Assembly: GCA_010909165.1 (NCBI GenBank)
Contig: MU008159.1
Coordinates: 124,001 to 188,000, forward strand
Reading direction: 5' to 3'
DNA length: 64,000 nt
DNA from: Anthoceros angustus
Taxonomy: Eukaryota > Streptophyta > Anthocerotopsida > Anthocerotales > Anthocerotaceae
Both the position numbers and the translations under genes were made by a program. The notes below the pieces were generated by a model. The model saw nothing but the letters and a program-made list of their open reading frames with translations, was not told where the DNA came from and did not search any database. Positions 33,303 through 45,262 of the stretch are shown in pieces; the stretch's first letter is position 1; the number at the start of each line of letters is the position of its first letter.

Positions 33303-36300
33303 ATGAGGATGTGCCTCTGCGGAAGCTTGCAGAAGATCATCGGGAAACAGAATTACTCATGTCACCCACCTGGAAGACTGATGTGTTGGCGTGCCTATAT
33401 TTCTAAACGGAGCTTGCCGGATGATGCTGACCCTCGCAGGTCTGCAGGATTTGAAAGGGGCGTAACTGCAGAAGTAGTAAGCAGCCTGTGTCATGAGGAC
33501 CATCTAACTGAGGCTGTGGAGGCTTTGGGAGTTCTGGTGCAGACAGACGGTTTTATTTCCAAATCACTGTTTAATGCAGTCGTGAAGAAATGTGCTGGAA
33601 AGACGGATCTTGTTTTGGGTCGTCGAGTTCATGCTTTGACGGTGAAAAAGGGGTATCAGGGGGACACGTTCCTGTGCAATCATTTCATCCGAATGTATGC
33701 TTCTCATGGCAGGTTGCAAGACGCGATGGATGTGTTTGCAGTGGTTGCTGAACCAAATGTCTTCCTCTGGTCTGCCATAATTTCTGCGCATGTCAGACAG
33801 GGGCAGGACAAGCAGGCCATAGAACTCTATCATCGCATGCGCCGGTCTGGTGTGAAGCCAGATGGGCATGTGTTTGTGGCAGCCCTTCAGGCATGTGGAA
33901 AGGGATCAGACCTGAAAACAGGGGAGCAGGTGCATGCTGATGTTCTGGCGAGTGGCGTTGAGCCTGATTTGTTCGTTTGTAGTAGCTTGGTGGACATGTA
34001 TGCAAAGTGTGGTAGCTTGAAAGATGCTCAAAGAGTGTTTGATGGACTTGGTCAGAAAGATGTCGTGACCTGGACTGCTCTATTAGCAGGCTATTCTCAG
34101 CAGGGCATGGGCCAGGAAGCCCTTCATCTCTATAGTGCTATGCAAGGTGAAGGAATTGCTGTACCCAATGGCGTGACATTTATGTGCCTCCTGCAGGCAT
34201 GTGGAAGTGTGGGCACCCCAGCGTTAGAAACAGGGAAGCAGCTTCATGCACAACTTAGAGAACGAGGACATGAAGCTGATGTGTTTGTAGCCAGCAGTTT
34301 GGTGAGCATGTATGCAAAGTGTGGCAGTTTGGCAGACGCTCAAGCTGTTTTTGATGGACTTGTCCAAAAGGATGTGGTGATGTGGACTGCCATGATTGCA
34401 GGGTATTCGCAGCAGGGCATGGGCCAGGAAGCCCTTCGTCTTTACAGTGCTATGCAAGAAGAAGGCATAGCTGTGCCAGATTCTGTGACTCTTGTGCGCC
34501 TCCTGCAGGCCTGTGCAAGTACTGGCGCTCCTGCCTTGGATAAGGGGAAGCAACTTCATTCGCAAATCACAGAACGAGGATTTCTATCTGATATGTTTGT
34601 AGCCAGCAGTTTGGTGAACATGTATGCAAAGTGTGGCAGCCTAGTTGATGCTCACAGAGTGTTCGACAGACTTGGTCAAAAAGATGTAGTCACATGGACT
34701 GCTCTGATTGCAGGATATTCCCAGCAGGGCATGGGTCAGGAAGCTCTTCATCTCTATTCTGCTATGCAAGAAGATGGTAAGGCTCTACCCAATTCTGTCA
34801 CATTTGTCTCCCTTCTGCAGGCATGCGCAAGTGTGGGTGCCCCAGCGTTGGAGACAGGGAAGCAGCTACATACACAAATTAGAGAAGAAGGACACGAAGC
34901 TGATGTGTTTATAGGTAACAGTCTAGTGAACATGTATGCAAAGTGTGGCAGCTTGAAAGATGCTCAAAGATTGTTTGACGGCCTTGGTCAAAAGATGTGG
35001 GAGTTGGAATGCTCTAATAACAGGGTATTCTCAGAAGGGCATGGGGCAGGAGGCCCTTCACCTGTACGGTCTCATGCAAGAAGAAGGCATGGCTATACCT
35101 GATTCTGTGACATATCTGTGCCTCTTGCAGGCTTGTGCAAGTGTGGGTCCCTCCGCTTTGAAGATGGGGAAACAGCTGGATGCGCAAATTAGAGAACAAG
35201 GTCATCAAGCTGATGTCGTGGTAGCCTGTAGTCTGGTGAACATGTATGCCAAATGTGGCAGCTTGGAGGACGCTCAAACAGTGTTTGATAGACTTGGTGA
35301 GAAAGATGTGGTGACATGGACTGCTCTAATTGCAGGGTATTCCCAGCAGGGCATGGGTCAGGAAGCCCTTCGTCTCTATTCTGCTATGCAAGAAGATGGT
35401 AAGGCTCTACCCAATTCTGTCACATTTGTCTCCTTCTGCAGGCATGCGCAAGTGTGGGTGCCCCAGCGTTGGAGACAGGGAAGCAGCTACATACACAAAT
35501 TAGAGAAGAAGGACACGAAGCTGATGTGTTTATAGGTAACAGTCTAGTGAACATGTATGCAAAGTGTGGCAGCTTGAAAGATGCTCAAAGATTGTTTGAC
35601 GGCCTTGGTCAAAAGATGTGGGAGTTGGAATGCTCTAATAACAGGGTATTCTCAGAAGGGCATGGGGCAGGAGGCCCTTCACCTGTACGGTCTCATGCAA
35701 GAAGAAGGCATGGCTATACCTGATTCTGTGACATATCTGTGCCTCTTGCAGGCTTGTGCAAGTGTGGGTCCCTCCGCTTTGAAGATGGGGAAACAGCTGG
35801 ATGCGCAAATTAGAGAACAAGGTCATCAAGCTGATGTCGTGGTAGCCTGTAGTCTGGTGAACATGTATGCCAAATGTGGCAGCTTGGAGGACGCTCAAAC
35901 AGTGTTTGATAGACTTGGTGAGAAAGATGTGGTGACATGGACTGCTCTATTAGCAGGCTATTCTCAGCAGGGCATGGGCCAGGAAGCCCTTCATCTCTAT
36001 AGTGCTATGCAAGGTGAAGGAATTGCTGTACCCAATGGCGTGACATTTATGTGCCTCCTGCAGGCATGTGGAAGTGTGGGCACCCCAGCGTTAGAAACAG
36101 GGAAGCAGCTTCATGCACAACTTAGAGAACGAGGACATGAAGCTGATGTGTTTGTAGCCAGCAGTTTGGTGAGCATGTATGCAAAGTGTGGCAGTTTGGC
36201 AGACGCTCAAGCTGTTTGATGGACTTGTCCAAAAGGATGTGGTGATGTGGACTGCCATGATTGCAGGGTATTCTCAGAAGGGCATGGGAAGCCCTTCGTC

Positions 36301-39300
36301 TTTACAGTGCTATGCAAGAAGAAGGCATAGCTGTGCCAGATTCTGTGACTCTTGTGCGCCTCCTGCAGGCCTGTGCAAGTACTGGCGCTCCTGCCTTGGA
36401 TAAGGGAAGCAACTTCATTCGCAAATCACAGAACGAGGATTTCTATCTGATATGTTTGTAGCCAGCAGTTTGGTGAACATGTATGCAAAGTGTGGCAGCT
36501 TGGAGGACGCTCAAAGAGTGTTTGATAGACTTGGTCAAAAGATGTAGTCACATGGACTGCTCTGATTGCAGGATATTCCCAGCAGGGCATGGGTCAGGAA
36601 GCTCTTCATCTCTATTCTGCTATGCAAGAAGATGGTAAGGCTCTACCCAATTCTGTCACATTTGTCTCCCTTCTGCAGGCATGCGCAAGTGTGGGTGCCC
36701 CAGCGTTGGAGACAGGGAAGCAGCTACATACACAAATTAGAGAAGAAGGACACGAAGCTGATGTGTTTATAGGTAACAGTCTAGTGAACATGTATGCAAA
36801 GTGTGGCAGCTTGAAAGATGCTCAAAGATTGTTTGACGGCCTTGGTCAAAAAGATGTGGGGAGTTGGAATGCTCTAATAACAGGGTATTCTCAGAAGGGC
36901 ATGGGGCAGGAGGCCCTTCACCTGTACGGTCTCATGCAAGAAGAAGGCATGGCTATACCTGATTCTGTGACATATCTGTGCCTCTTGCAGGCTTGTGCAA
37001 GTGTGGGTCCCTCCGCTTTGAAGATGGGGAAACAGCTGGATGCGCAAATTAGAGAACAAGGTCATCAAGCTGATGTCGTGGTAGCCTGTAGTCTGGTGAA
37101 CATGTATGCCAAATGTGGCAGCTTGGAGGACGCTCAAACAGTGTTTGATAGACTTGGTGAGAAAGATGTGGTGACATGGACTGCTCTAATTGCAGGGTAT
37201 TCCCAGCAGGGCATGGGTCAGGAAGCCCTTCGACTCTACGGCGTTATGCAAGATGAAGGCATTGCTGTGCCCGATTCTGTGACTTTTGTGTGCCTCCTGC
37301 AGGCATGTGCAAGTGTGGGCATCCCAGCTTTGAAGAAGGGGAAGCAGCTTCATGCACAAATAAAAAAACGGGGACATCAGGCTGATGCATTTATAGCCAA
37401 CAGCTTGGTAAACATGTATGCCAAGTGTGGCAGCCTGGAAGACGCTCAAAGAGTATTTGAGGGACTTGGTAAAAAAGATGCTGTGACGTGGAATTCCATG
37501 ATAACAGGATATTCTCAGCAGGGCATGGGCCAGGAAGCCCTTGGTCTTTACAGTGCTATGCAAAGGGAAGGCATTGCTTTGCCCACTTCTGTGACATTTG
37601 TCTGCCTCCTGCAGGCATGTGCAAGTGTGGGCACTGCAGCTTTGGAGAACGGAAAGCAGCTTCATGTAGACATTAGAGAACAAGGTTTCCAAGCTGATGT
37701 GTTCGTAGCTAATAGTCTGGTAAACATGTATGCAAAATGTGGCAGCTTGGAAGACGCTCAAAGAGTGTTTGACGAACTTGGTCAAAAAGATGTGGTGACA
37801 TGGAATGCTTTAATAACAGGCTATTCCCAGCAGGGCATGGGGAGCGAAGCCCTCCGTCTCTACAGCCTTATGCAAAAAGAAGGGAAGGCTGAACCTGACT
37901 CTGTCACTTATGTGTGCCTCTTGCAGGCATGTGCAAATGTGGGCGTCCCAGCTGTGGAAATGGGAAAGGAGCTTCATGAGCAAATTAGAGACCGAGGACA
38001 TCTAGCTGACGTGTTTGTAGCCAGCAGTTTGGTGAACATGTATGCAAAGTGTGGAAGCTTAGCAGATGCACAAGGACTTTTTGACGGACTTGTTCGAAAA
38101 GATAGTGTGACATGGAATGCCATGATAGCAGGACTTGCCCAGCAGGGCCTGGGCCAGGAAGCCCTTCGCCAATACAGTATTATGCAAGAAGAAGGCACTG
38201 CTGTGCCCAATTCCGTGACATTTGTGTGCCTCCTGCAGGCATGTGCAAGTGTGGGCGACACAGCTCTGGAAATGGGGAAGCAGCTTCATGCTCAAATTAG
38301 AGAACACGGACATGAAGCTGATGGATTCGTAGCCAACAGTCTGGTCAACATGTATGCCAAGTGCAGTAGCTTGGAAGACGCTCAGAGCGTGTTTGATGGA
38401 CTTCGTCAAAAAGATGTGGTGACATGGAATGCCATGATAGCAGGGTATTCCCACCAGGGCATGGCCCAGGAAGCCCTTGGTCTATACAATGCTATGCAAG
38501 AAGAAGGCATGTGCATACCCAATTCTGTGACATTTGTGTGCCTCCTGCAGGCATGTGCAAATATGGGCTCCCCAGCCCTGAAGAAGGGCAAGCAGCTTCA
38601 TGTACAAATTACCAAACGAGGACACCAAGCTGACATGTTTGTAGCCAGTAGTTTGGTAAACATGTATGCAAAGTGCGGAAGCCTAGAAGACGCACGTCGA
38701 GTGTTTGATAGACTTGGTCGAAAAGACATAGTGACATGGAATGCCATGATCGCAGGGTACACCCAGCAGGGAATGTGCCAGGAAGCCTTTCGTCTTTACA
38801 GTGCGATGCAAAAAGATGGCATTGCGGTACCAAACTCAGTGACATTTGTGTGCCTCCTACAGGCATGTGCAAATGTAGCCGCTTTGCATCTGGGAAGACA
38901 GCTGCATCGACAGGTTAAACAGCAAGGGCTCCAAGCTGATGTGGTTGTAGCCAGCAGTTTGATTAACATGTATGGAAAATGCGGGAGCATGGTTGCTGCA
39001 CAGCGCGTGTTTGATGCATTGCCTCACAGAGACGTTGTCACATGGAGTGCACTGATTGCAGGCTACGCCTCTCAAGGAGACAGTGACGTGGTGTTCGACT
39101 TGGTGCAAGAAATGAGAGAGGATGGGATTCAGCCAGTGGGCATCACATTCCTTAGTGTACTAACAGTATGCAGCCATGCGGGTCTAGTGAGCAAGGGGAG
39201 GGAATACTTTGCATCCATGAGCAAACAGTACGGCATCAAACCAACAGTGGAACACTACACATGCATGGTAGATCTCCTGGGTCGTGCAGGCCAACTGGAT

Positions 39301-39687
39301 GAGGCACTAGCTTTGGTAAGGACAATGCCAGGACCCCCTAATGCTGCAGTTTGGCACACTTTGCTGGGTTCTTGCCGAAAGTGGGGCAACGTGGAGGTGG
39401 GACTCCACGCTTTCGAGCAAGCAGTGAAGCTAGACAAAAAAAACGCTGCAGCCTATGTGTCGATGTCAAACATATACCTCGGTGCCCAGATGTGGGAGCA
39501 GGCACAGGAGATGCAGGAGAGGAGAAAAACAATGAGGGCATGGAAGCAGCCGGGTCAGAGCTGGTGGACAGACGTGGACGGCGTTGGGCACAGATTTTTG
39601 GTTCGGGATAAGGAGCATCCCTACGGTCAAGAAAAGCTAGAGCAAGTATTTCTGAAAACGCAGAAACATGGATATGCGCCACGCTGA
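33303..39687 (+). CDS. PPR gene 3: PLS-class PPR protein with E1/E2/E+ (WW type), middle duplicated
   Basis: Begins at ATG 33303 (MRMCLCGSLQKIIGK) and is open to about 34985. After several short, shifted segments it is open again from about 36560 to the stop at 39687. The body is P-L-S triplets, for example VTWTALLAGYSQQGMGQEAL, FMCLLQACGSVGTP and LVSMYAKCGSLADAQ. The tail has E1/E2 (AVWHTLLGSCR, AAYVSMSNIY), PG box KQPGQSWWTDVDG and HRFLVRDKEHP, and ends QKHGYAPR, where a DYW domain would start. No PDF motif is present. Joining the first part at ~34781 to the equivalent base at ~36639 skips 1858 bp of repeated sequence and gives one continuous 1509-codon frame with about 12 triplets. The duplicated middle therefore looks extra. 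Role as for gene 1: organelle RNA recognition, editing catalysis in trans. Confidence 0.85.
34076..36850 (+). repeat. Rearranged near-identical duplications in the middle of PPR gene 3
   Basis: One block (CTCTACCCAATTCTGTCAC...) occurs three times, at 34783, 35405 and 36641 (spacing 622 and 1236 bp). The segment 34076-34740 reappears at about 35938-36590. Joins are mid-motif, near 35380 and 35945. The second passes carry losses such as CAAAAGATGTGGGAG for CAAAAAGATGTGGGGAG (~34990, ~35610), CTGTTTGATGG for CTGTTTTTGATGG (~36213), a 5-bp loss near 36288 and GATAAGGGAAG for GATAAGGGGAAG (~36402). Confidence 0.9.
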
Positions 39688-42600
39688 GATGTTGGGTGTG
39701 TGTTGGTTGTCACATACAAAGGAAATTGAGCAAATGTTCTTCCTCTACTAACGAATTCCCATGCATTTCAAAGCTTTAAAAGCTCAGATTTGTCACATCT
39801 TCGCCAACTTGCTTAAGGGGGTGAAATTGTAGCATATCCTGATAGGCCCAGAAGAGATTACTCCTAGTCTCGGTGACAAAGTGTGCCAGGTTAGAAGGCG
39901 ATCAACACCTAGAATTCTGCATGCCCATCTGCCATATACCTTTGTTCGTCCGGGAACCGTCCGGGAAAAGGATCTCCTGTTTTAAAACAAGTTTAGGGTT
40001 TAGGGTTTAGGCCATTAACGCTCTCTTGACGGTTGGTGTTGCTCTCCTTCCTTCCTTTTTGTCAAGTGCTTTCACGCTTTAGAACTCACAGTAGGGAGTC
40101 CGGTGTGTCCAGATAAAATCCAGACGAGAATAATAACTACAGCATTTTTCCCTCCTTACTTAACTAGTTCCCAATCTCCTTTCCCACTAGTACTTAACGC
40201 ATCCCTCCTTTTTGTCGAGTGCTCTCACTTATTATCCTTGGCTTCTTATTATAGTGAATTTAATGTGAGGATAGGCAAGATGGATAGTTAGACAAGTTCA
40301 GATCATAGCTTGTTCTCTAGATATGCAATGCAAGAGTGTTGTGAGGAGGCCAAGGTTATGACTCCGAGAACGATGTGTGAGGAATTTACGTGATCCATTC
40401 TCGCAAAATAGGGCTAGTCAAGATCTAAACGAGTCAAGATCCATTCTGCAAGATAGAGCTAGTCAAGATCTATAATGGCAAGATGAATTTTGTGTGGCAG
40501 GATCAATTTCACGATACAAACAAGTTTAGATGCATCTTGCCTAAGCTGTGTTATAAAGCTGAGGGATGCGAAGAGGATAGTACCAACCAGCGCCTCTTCT
40601 TGAAGAGTAGTTGAAACTCGGAAATTATTTTTAAAAGGTATTATGAATAAGGTTATAAACAATAGCACCTCAAATACAAAGATCCCTAAAGATGTTGTTT
40701 TAAGACCAAGTAAATTACCATCTATTGATGTAAACATTTGCACATACAAATGTAGGTTCAAGCCATGCTGGAAAAAGTTGCTCATAAAAATATGGATGCA
40801 ACTGTGAGAACGAATCAAAGATGCTCCACCTAATGTATACAAGATGCTAAAAAAAATGACAGTTAAACGATGTTGTATATCAATAAATGAACGATGTTGA
40901 ACGATGTTGTATATCAATAAATTTGATATTTAATTAAATCATATAGTAACACCCCTACAACGAACACAACAAAACCACAACAAAACCAACACCAGGCCTC
41001 CAGGTAGCCTGCCATCCTTACGCGACTCACAAGCTACAGGCCACCAAGTAGCCTGCTGTCCTTAGACGACTCACAGGCCACCAATTAGGCCGCCATCCTT
41101 AGATGACTCACAAACTCACTTTCTTAGACTACTCGTATCTGGCTACTCTTTACTAGAGAGAGAACAAGGAGTACAAAGAGTGAAATTAGGGAGTGCTGAC
41201 CATAGCTCCTCATACTTTCTCGAGGCTTTTGCAACTTCCAAGCTCCTGTGAGCTTCTTATGAGGAGAGTGGAAGAAGTAATCCTCTAAGGCTACCCTCAT
41301 CCTATTATATACTAGGGCTTTCTTCTTCCCTATGCTTTAATCCCATAATGACGAGGTTCTTTTCGCAATTTTACTGTTCAAATATTCATTATATGTTTTC
41401 AAAGGGCATGTTAATTCTATGCATTTCTTTGGCAACACCATAATTAAGAACGTGTTATTGCCTTGTAAATGATGTATGCCACTTACAATTCTGATGTGTA
41501 TACATTCTTGCACCAAAATCCATGTATATTTTCCCAAAGCCTCGTTTATAGGTTTTTGGGTGCAATCTTTTGCCGTCCAAGATGTTACAGTCCACGTTCC
41601 CTTGAGCAAACATTTCCATGGATACCCAGCAGTGTCCTCTAGGTGTGTGCAAAAAAAACGAAGTCAAATAAGTCATGTTTGATTGCCAAAGAATTTTCAC
41701 TAAGGCCAAGAACCTTGCAAAGCCCCCGACCATAGTTACATGAAAACTGCCCACAACATCGTGGTCTACGTGCCGCGATGGCCGAGAGTGAGGCAGGGGA
41801 GTTTTCAAGTAACCGCGCATAAAATGACCGGTTACAAGTAACCGCGCATAAAATGACACGTGTTAAAAGAATCTATTGGAATCTTTGAGGGTGAAGTCAA
41901 ATTTTGAGGTATTTTTTGATTTTTTTAACATGATATTGAAGGGCCAGGCCACCGAAATATATGATGAAGATTGGAAAGTTCAAAATATGGGTAAAAATAA
42001 ATGCATGGAGTGATTTGTATTATTAAAGACTCGTTTTGAGTAGATTCGTCATCGGGTTAACTACCACTTAATTCAAACTTAACTAATAATAAATTAAATC
42101 AATTATAATTATAGTTAACTTAATTATAGTGGCGTCAATTAAACTCAACTGTAGTTCATTCAATAATTAACTCATTTTGCAATGCCAATTCACTCAACGT
42201 ATTAGCTTTGATCCTGACTTCTTACTCATATAAAAATAGTTTATTATGATTAAAAATGATTAAAAAAAGTATCAATAATAATAATACTTAAGATATCACT
42301 AGAAATTATCTTCATCGAGCTTAATTACTGGACTTATTATGACCTAGGGGTCTACCTAGAATGTCTCATCCTACATGGACTCACCTTATCAAATATTTTC
42401 CTTATCAAATATTTTTCTCTAAAACACTCGCATGTTGTAGTAATGAACTCAACCCATCACTACTTGTTCAATGAAGTGCTTGCTCCCAAGCAATTCTATG
42501 GTTAGGTCAAACAACAAGGTGCATATTCTTTGTGGAAGGGCTGCCATCAGCCACTACCTCAGATTTAGAGTTTACGTAGCCAAGTAATAACACGGCCTGT

Positions 42601-43042
42601 TCATAGGTCCTGTAACTCATGAGCATCGTTCATCCTTCAGGCGACATCCTGTTATTCATGAGCATCGTTCATCCTTCAGGCGACATCCTGCTATTCATGA
42701 GCATCGTTCATCCTTCAGGCGACATCTCCAGTCAGTATCACAGACGGTATGAAGGATGATATGATACATCACAGGTTGTGATCTCGGCCGACAAACCCAT
42801 TCGCTCTTAAATTACAAAACAGTACCTGTAACATGTCCAAAAATGTTACCACTTGCTCAGTGCTGCAAGTGCAAGTTTTACGGGCACAGTATAAATAGCT
42901 CCACTTCCTTGTTCTCCTGTTACAGCAGCGAATAGGGCGAAGGGCAGAAAAATGATGAGCACCCGGGGTTCCAAGTGCACCACTAAACAGTCAAATGTGA
43001 TCCTAAGCACAGTTCACACTTGAAACGAGTCCCCACTCCTGG
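39688..43042. other. AT-rich intergenic region with small repeats, no gene seen
   Basis: 39990-40011 holds three plant telomere-type TTTAGGG units. 40385-40480 has two copies of a GATCCATTCT...GCTAGTCAAGATCTA block. 40871-40925 repeats AACGATGTTGTATATCAATAAAT. 41000-41110 has three diverged ~47-bp units (AGGCCACCAAGTAGCCTGC type). 41805-41857 holds a 27-bp duplication (AAGTAACCGCGCATAAAATG). The frame at 40459-40917 (-) and others look like chance or decayed element DNA. A TATAAATAG box stands at 42890-42898 on + without a recognisable gene downstream. Confidence 0.4.
42620..42736. repeat. 39-bp tandem repeat, three copies
   Basis: The unit ATGAGCATCGTTCATCCTTC followed by AGGCGACATCCTG starts at 42620, 42659 and 42698. 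Copies are nearly identical. It lies ~350 bp beyond the 3' end of the CLPP2 coding region. Confidence 0.9.
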
Positions 43043-44074
43043 TTATCTCCGCGCACCTACTCGCAAATCTGCAACTAAGGATTCTGGTCTGTGTTCAATG
43101 ACTTCATCAATCAGCCCGAACTCCTTAGCATCCTCTGGAGACATGAATTTGTCTCGCTCCATGCTTTGCTCTATCATGGTCAAGCAACCCTAGTCACAAT
43201 GCAGCACTTTGTGCAGAGATACAAAGTGGGCAACAAAGTTTGTAGGGAAAGCATAGCATGGACTACCAGCAGGAAGGAATGGAGACATTACCAATTTTCT
43301 CAACGTCGTTGCCAGTATGCTTCATATACAGCCTGTTCAGCCTAGACCTCATGTCCAAAATCTCCCGAGCTTGGATGGCAATGTCACTGGCCTGGCCACT
43401 GGCCCCTCCGGAAGGCTGATGGATCATCACCCGAGCGTTTGGCAAGGACCTTCTCTCCCCAGCCTCCCCGGCCGTGAGCAGCAATGAGCCCATCGATGCT
43501 GCTTGGCCCACACAGAGGGTGGTGACAGGGCATCGGATGTACTGCACCGGCACCAGCACCAGCACCAGAACCAGCAGCATGCAAGTTAGGATATGTCATC
43601 ATCCTCTTTTTCTGTGACATCGGTTTTAGCCCAGCTCGGAAAGCAAGCTCCACACTGACCTGCATGGTGTCGTATATCGCCAGACCAGCTGTCACCACGC
43701 CTCCAGGAGAGTTGATGTACAAGTGAACCTGCAGAACGAAGAAAAGGGAAGAATTTGGGTCACCCGTTGCTGAATCCAGTCTGGAGATGGAGGGGTTGCT
43801 TGCAAGAAGGAGAGACAGGTACCGGCTTCTCGGGTTGCTCCGACTCCAGATACAGCAGCTGGGCCACCACGAGGGAGGCAGTGTCGTCGGAGATGGGGCC
43901 ATGGATGCACACAATTCGCTCCTTGAGCAGGCGGGAGAAGATGTCATAGGCTCGCTCCCCCCTCGCGGTGTGCTCGATGACCATGGGCACCAGGTTGTAC
44001 CTGCGAATGCTGTGCTGCATCCACGCGGAACGCAGCCCCCTGGAGGTCCTCCATGCCGAACCCACCAATGCCAT
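43043..44074 (-). CDS. CLPP2: ATP-dependent Clp protease proteolytic subunit, mitochondrial type (ClpP2)
   Basis: Nuclear gene for the serine-peptidase subunit of the Clp protease, whose double heptamer works with ClpX in the mitochondrial matrix. Four exons: 44074-43823, 43728-43660, 43541-43292 and 43170-43043. All have GT-AG introns and consistent phases, giving 232 residues. ATG 44074 opens an arginine-rich presequence ([19 protein letters not shown]) followed by [20 protein letters not shown], typical of mature ClpP. The active-site serine lies in [11 protein letters not shown] and the histidine in [13 protein letters not shown]. The aspartate falls in exon 4, within [12 protein letters not shown]. 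The oxyanion-side loop INSPGG is present. The presequence and the RRYNLVPMV junction resemble land-plant CLPP2 rather than plastid ClpP3-6. The protein ends at [11 protein letters not shown], shorter at the C-terminus than the Arabidopsis protein as I remember it. Confidence 0.94.
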
Positions 44075-45262
44075 GACTGCTGGAAACGGAAATGGGCTCC
44101 GGGCTTCACCTCCGGCTGATGCTCCGGCTGCCAGTCTCCGGGCAATCAGAGCAGAGCATCCAGAACTGGCGGGGCCGCCGATCTGATGCCCAAATACCTA
44201 CGCATACGTTTCCCAGAAATTCCGTATGTCAAAGGGTCCAGCAGCAAGCGTCGCGCCCTGTGGAGGATCTCACGTCTCTTGGAAGGCTCTCACATGCGCG
44301 TTGCAATCGAGGCCGGCTCATTCTTTCCTCTCCTTCTCTACCCCCGGTTTCCCTTCAGCCTGTCCTCATGGTAGACTTCTGCTTTGTCCTGTTTCTTCAG
44401 ATTGTTTTCCTTGTCTCCTTTCTTCTCCTCAAAAAAGCATACCTCCCGGCTATGCTGTTCGTAGGTTTGATCGCTGCTATTATCAAGAACCCTTCCTATT
44501 AGGTCCCTTCCCTTCCCTTTCTGCACCTCCTCCTCCTTGTTTCTGGGTCCGCTCTCTCGGGGTTTCTGGAGTTTCCGATCGGCAAGAGGCGGCTGCGCAG
44601 CGTTTGGCAGGTTCAAACCAGGTGACATCTTGGCAGCATCGGCTCTCCTGAGGTATGAAACAGTTTGAATCTCCTTCCTTCAATTTTGTTCCTGCAAGCA
44701 TTGGGAAGGCCACCGTGGAACGAGCATGTTCTCTTCCTCTGTAAGTTCGGCTTCTGTGACTTCTCCACGACACACAACCGGTATCGGTGTTTCAAGATTA
44801 GTGAAGGGCATCTGGCACAGGTAGGGTTTGCTAGGGTTAGGCATCCTCTTCCCCATCTGCAGAGCGGGACCAACGGTGAAGGTTTAGGTTGCATGTGTGG
44901 ATTCACCCATAGTTGTTCGATTTCTGCAAGGCTTGCTCCATGGTGATTGGAAGATAAGGTATATCGAATTTTGTAGCAGCAAGGGGAGGCAAGGTAAGCG
45001 TGTTGTGTAGCATTCAGTAGGATTGGGTGGCAAGGAAGGAGGTAAGGGTTAAGGTGTGGGCTTGGAGGTTAAAAGGTTCTGATTGTTATGTCGAGGGGTG
45101 TGGCAGCGTTGGATCGTGTAGAGTTGTTGGTTGCCATAGCCGGGCTTGGGGTTCCGTGGAGCTTTTAGGACACGACTGCTGAGAGGAAGATAAGTGTTGT
45201 TTGTTTTGAGTGTCGGGCAAGGTGTATGTTGTGCAGTAATTGTCTGATCCTTACCCCTGACC
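44075..45262. other. Divergent upstream region of CLPP2 and the 45-kb gene
   Basis: 1.19 kb between two divergent start codons. It contains pyrimidine-rich stretches (44380-44540) that could be 5' leader or leader-intron sequence of the rightward gene, but no definable exon. No TATA box clearly placed. Confidence 0.35.

Noticed and set aside
40459-40917. 152-codon hydrophobic minus-strand frame
   Set aside because: AT-rich chance frame. The opposite strand has a weak gag-like KMNFVWQ stretch, but too little to call an element.
42890-42898. TATAAATAG promoter for a plus-strand gene
   Set aside because: The only ATG-led frame downstream is 23 codons and runs into the CLPP2 3' end; no gene to assign it to.
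43384-44145. 253-codon minus-strand frame over CLPP2
   Set aside because: It reads through introns and in the wrong frame for exon 1. The four-exon model reproduces the entire ClpP sequence in phase.
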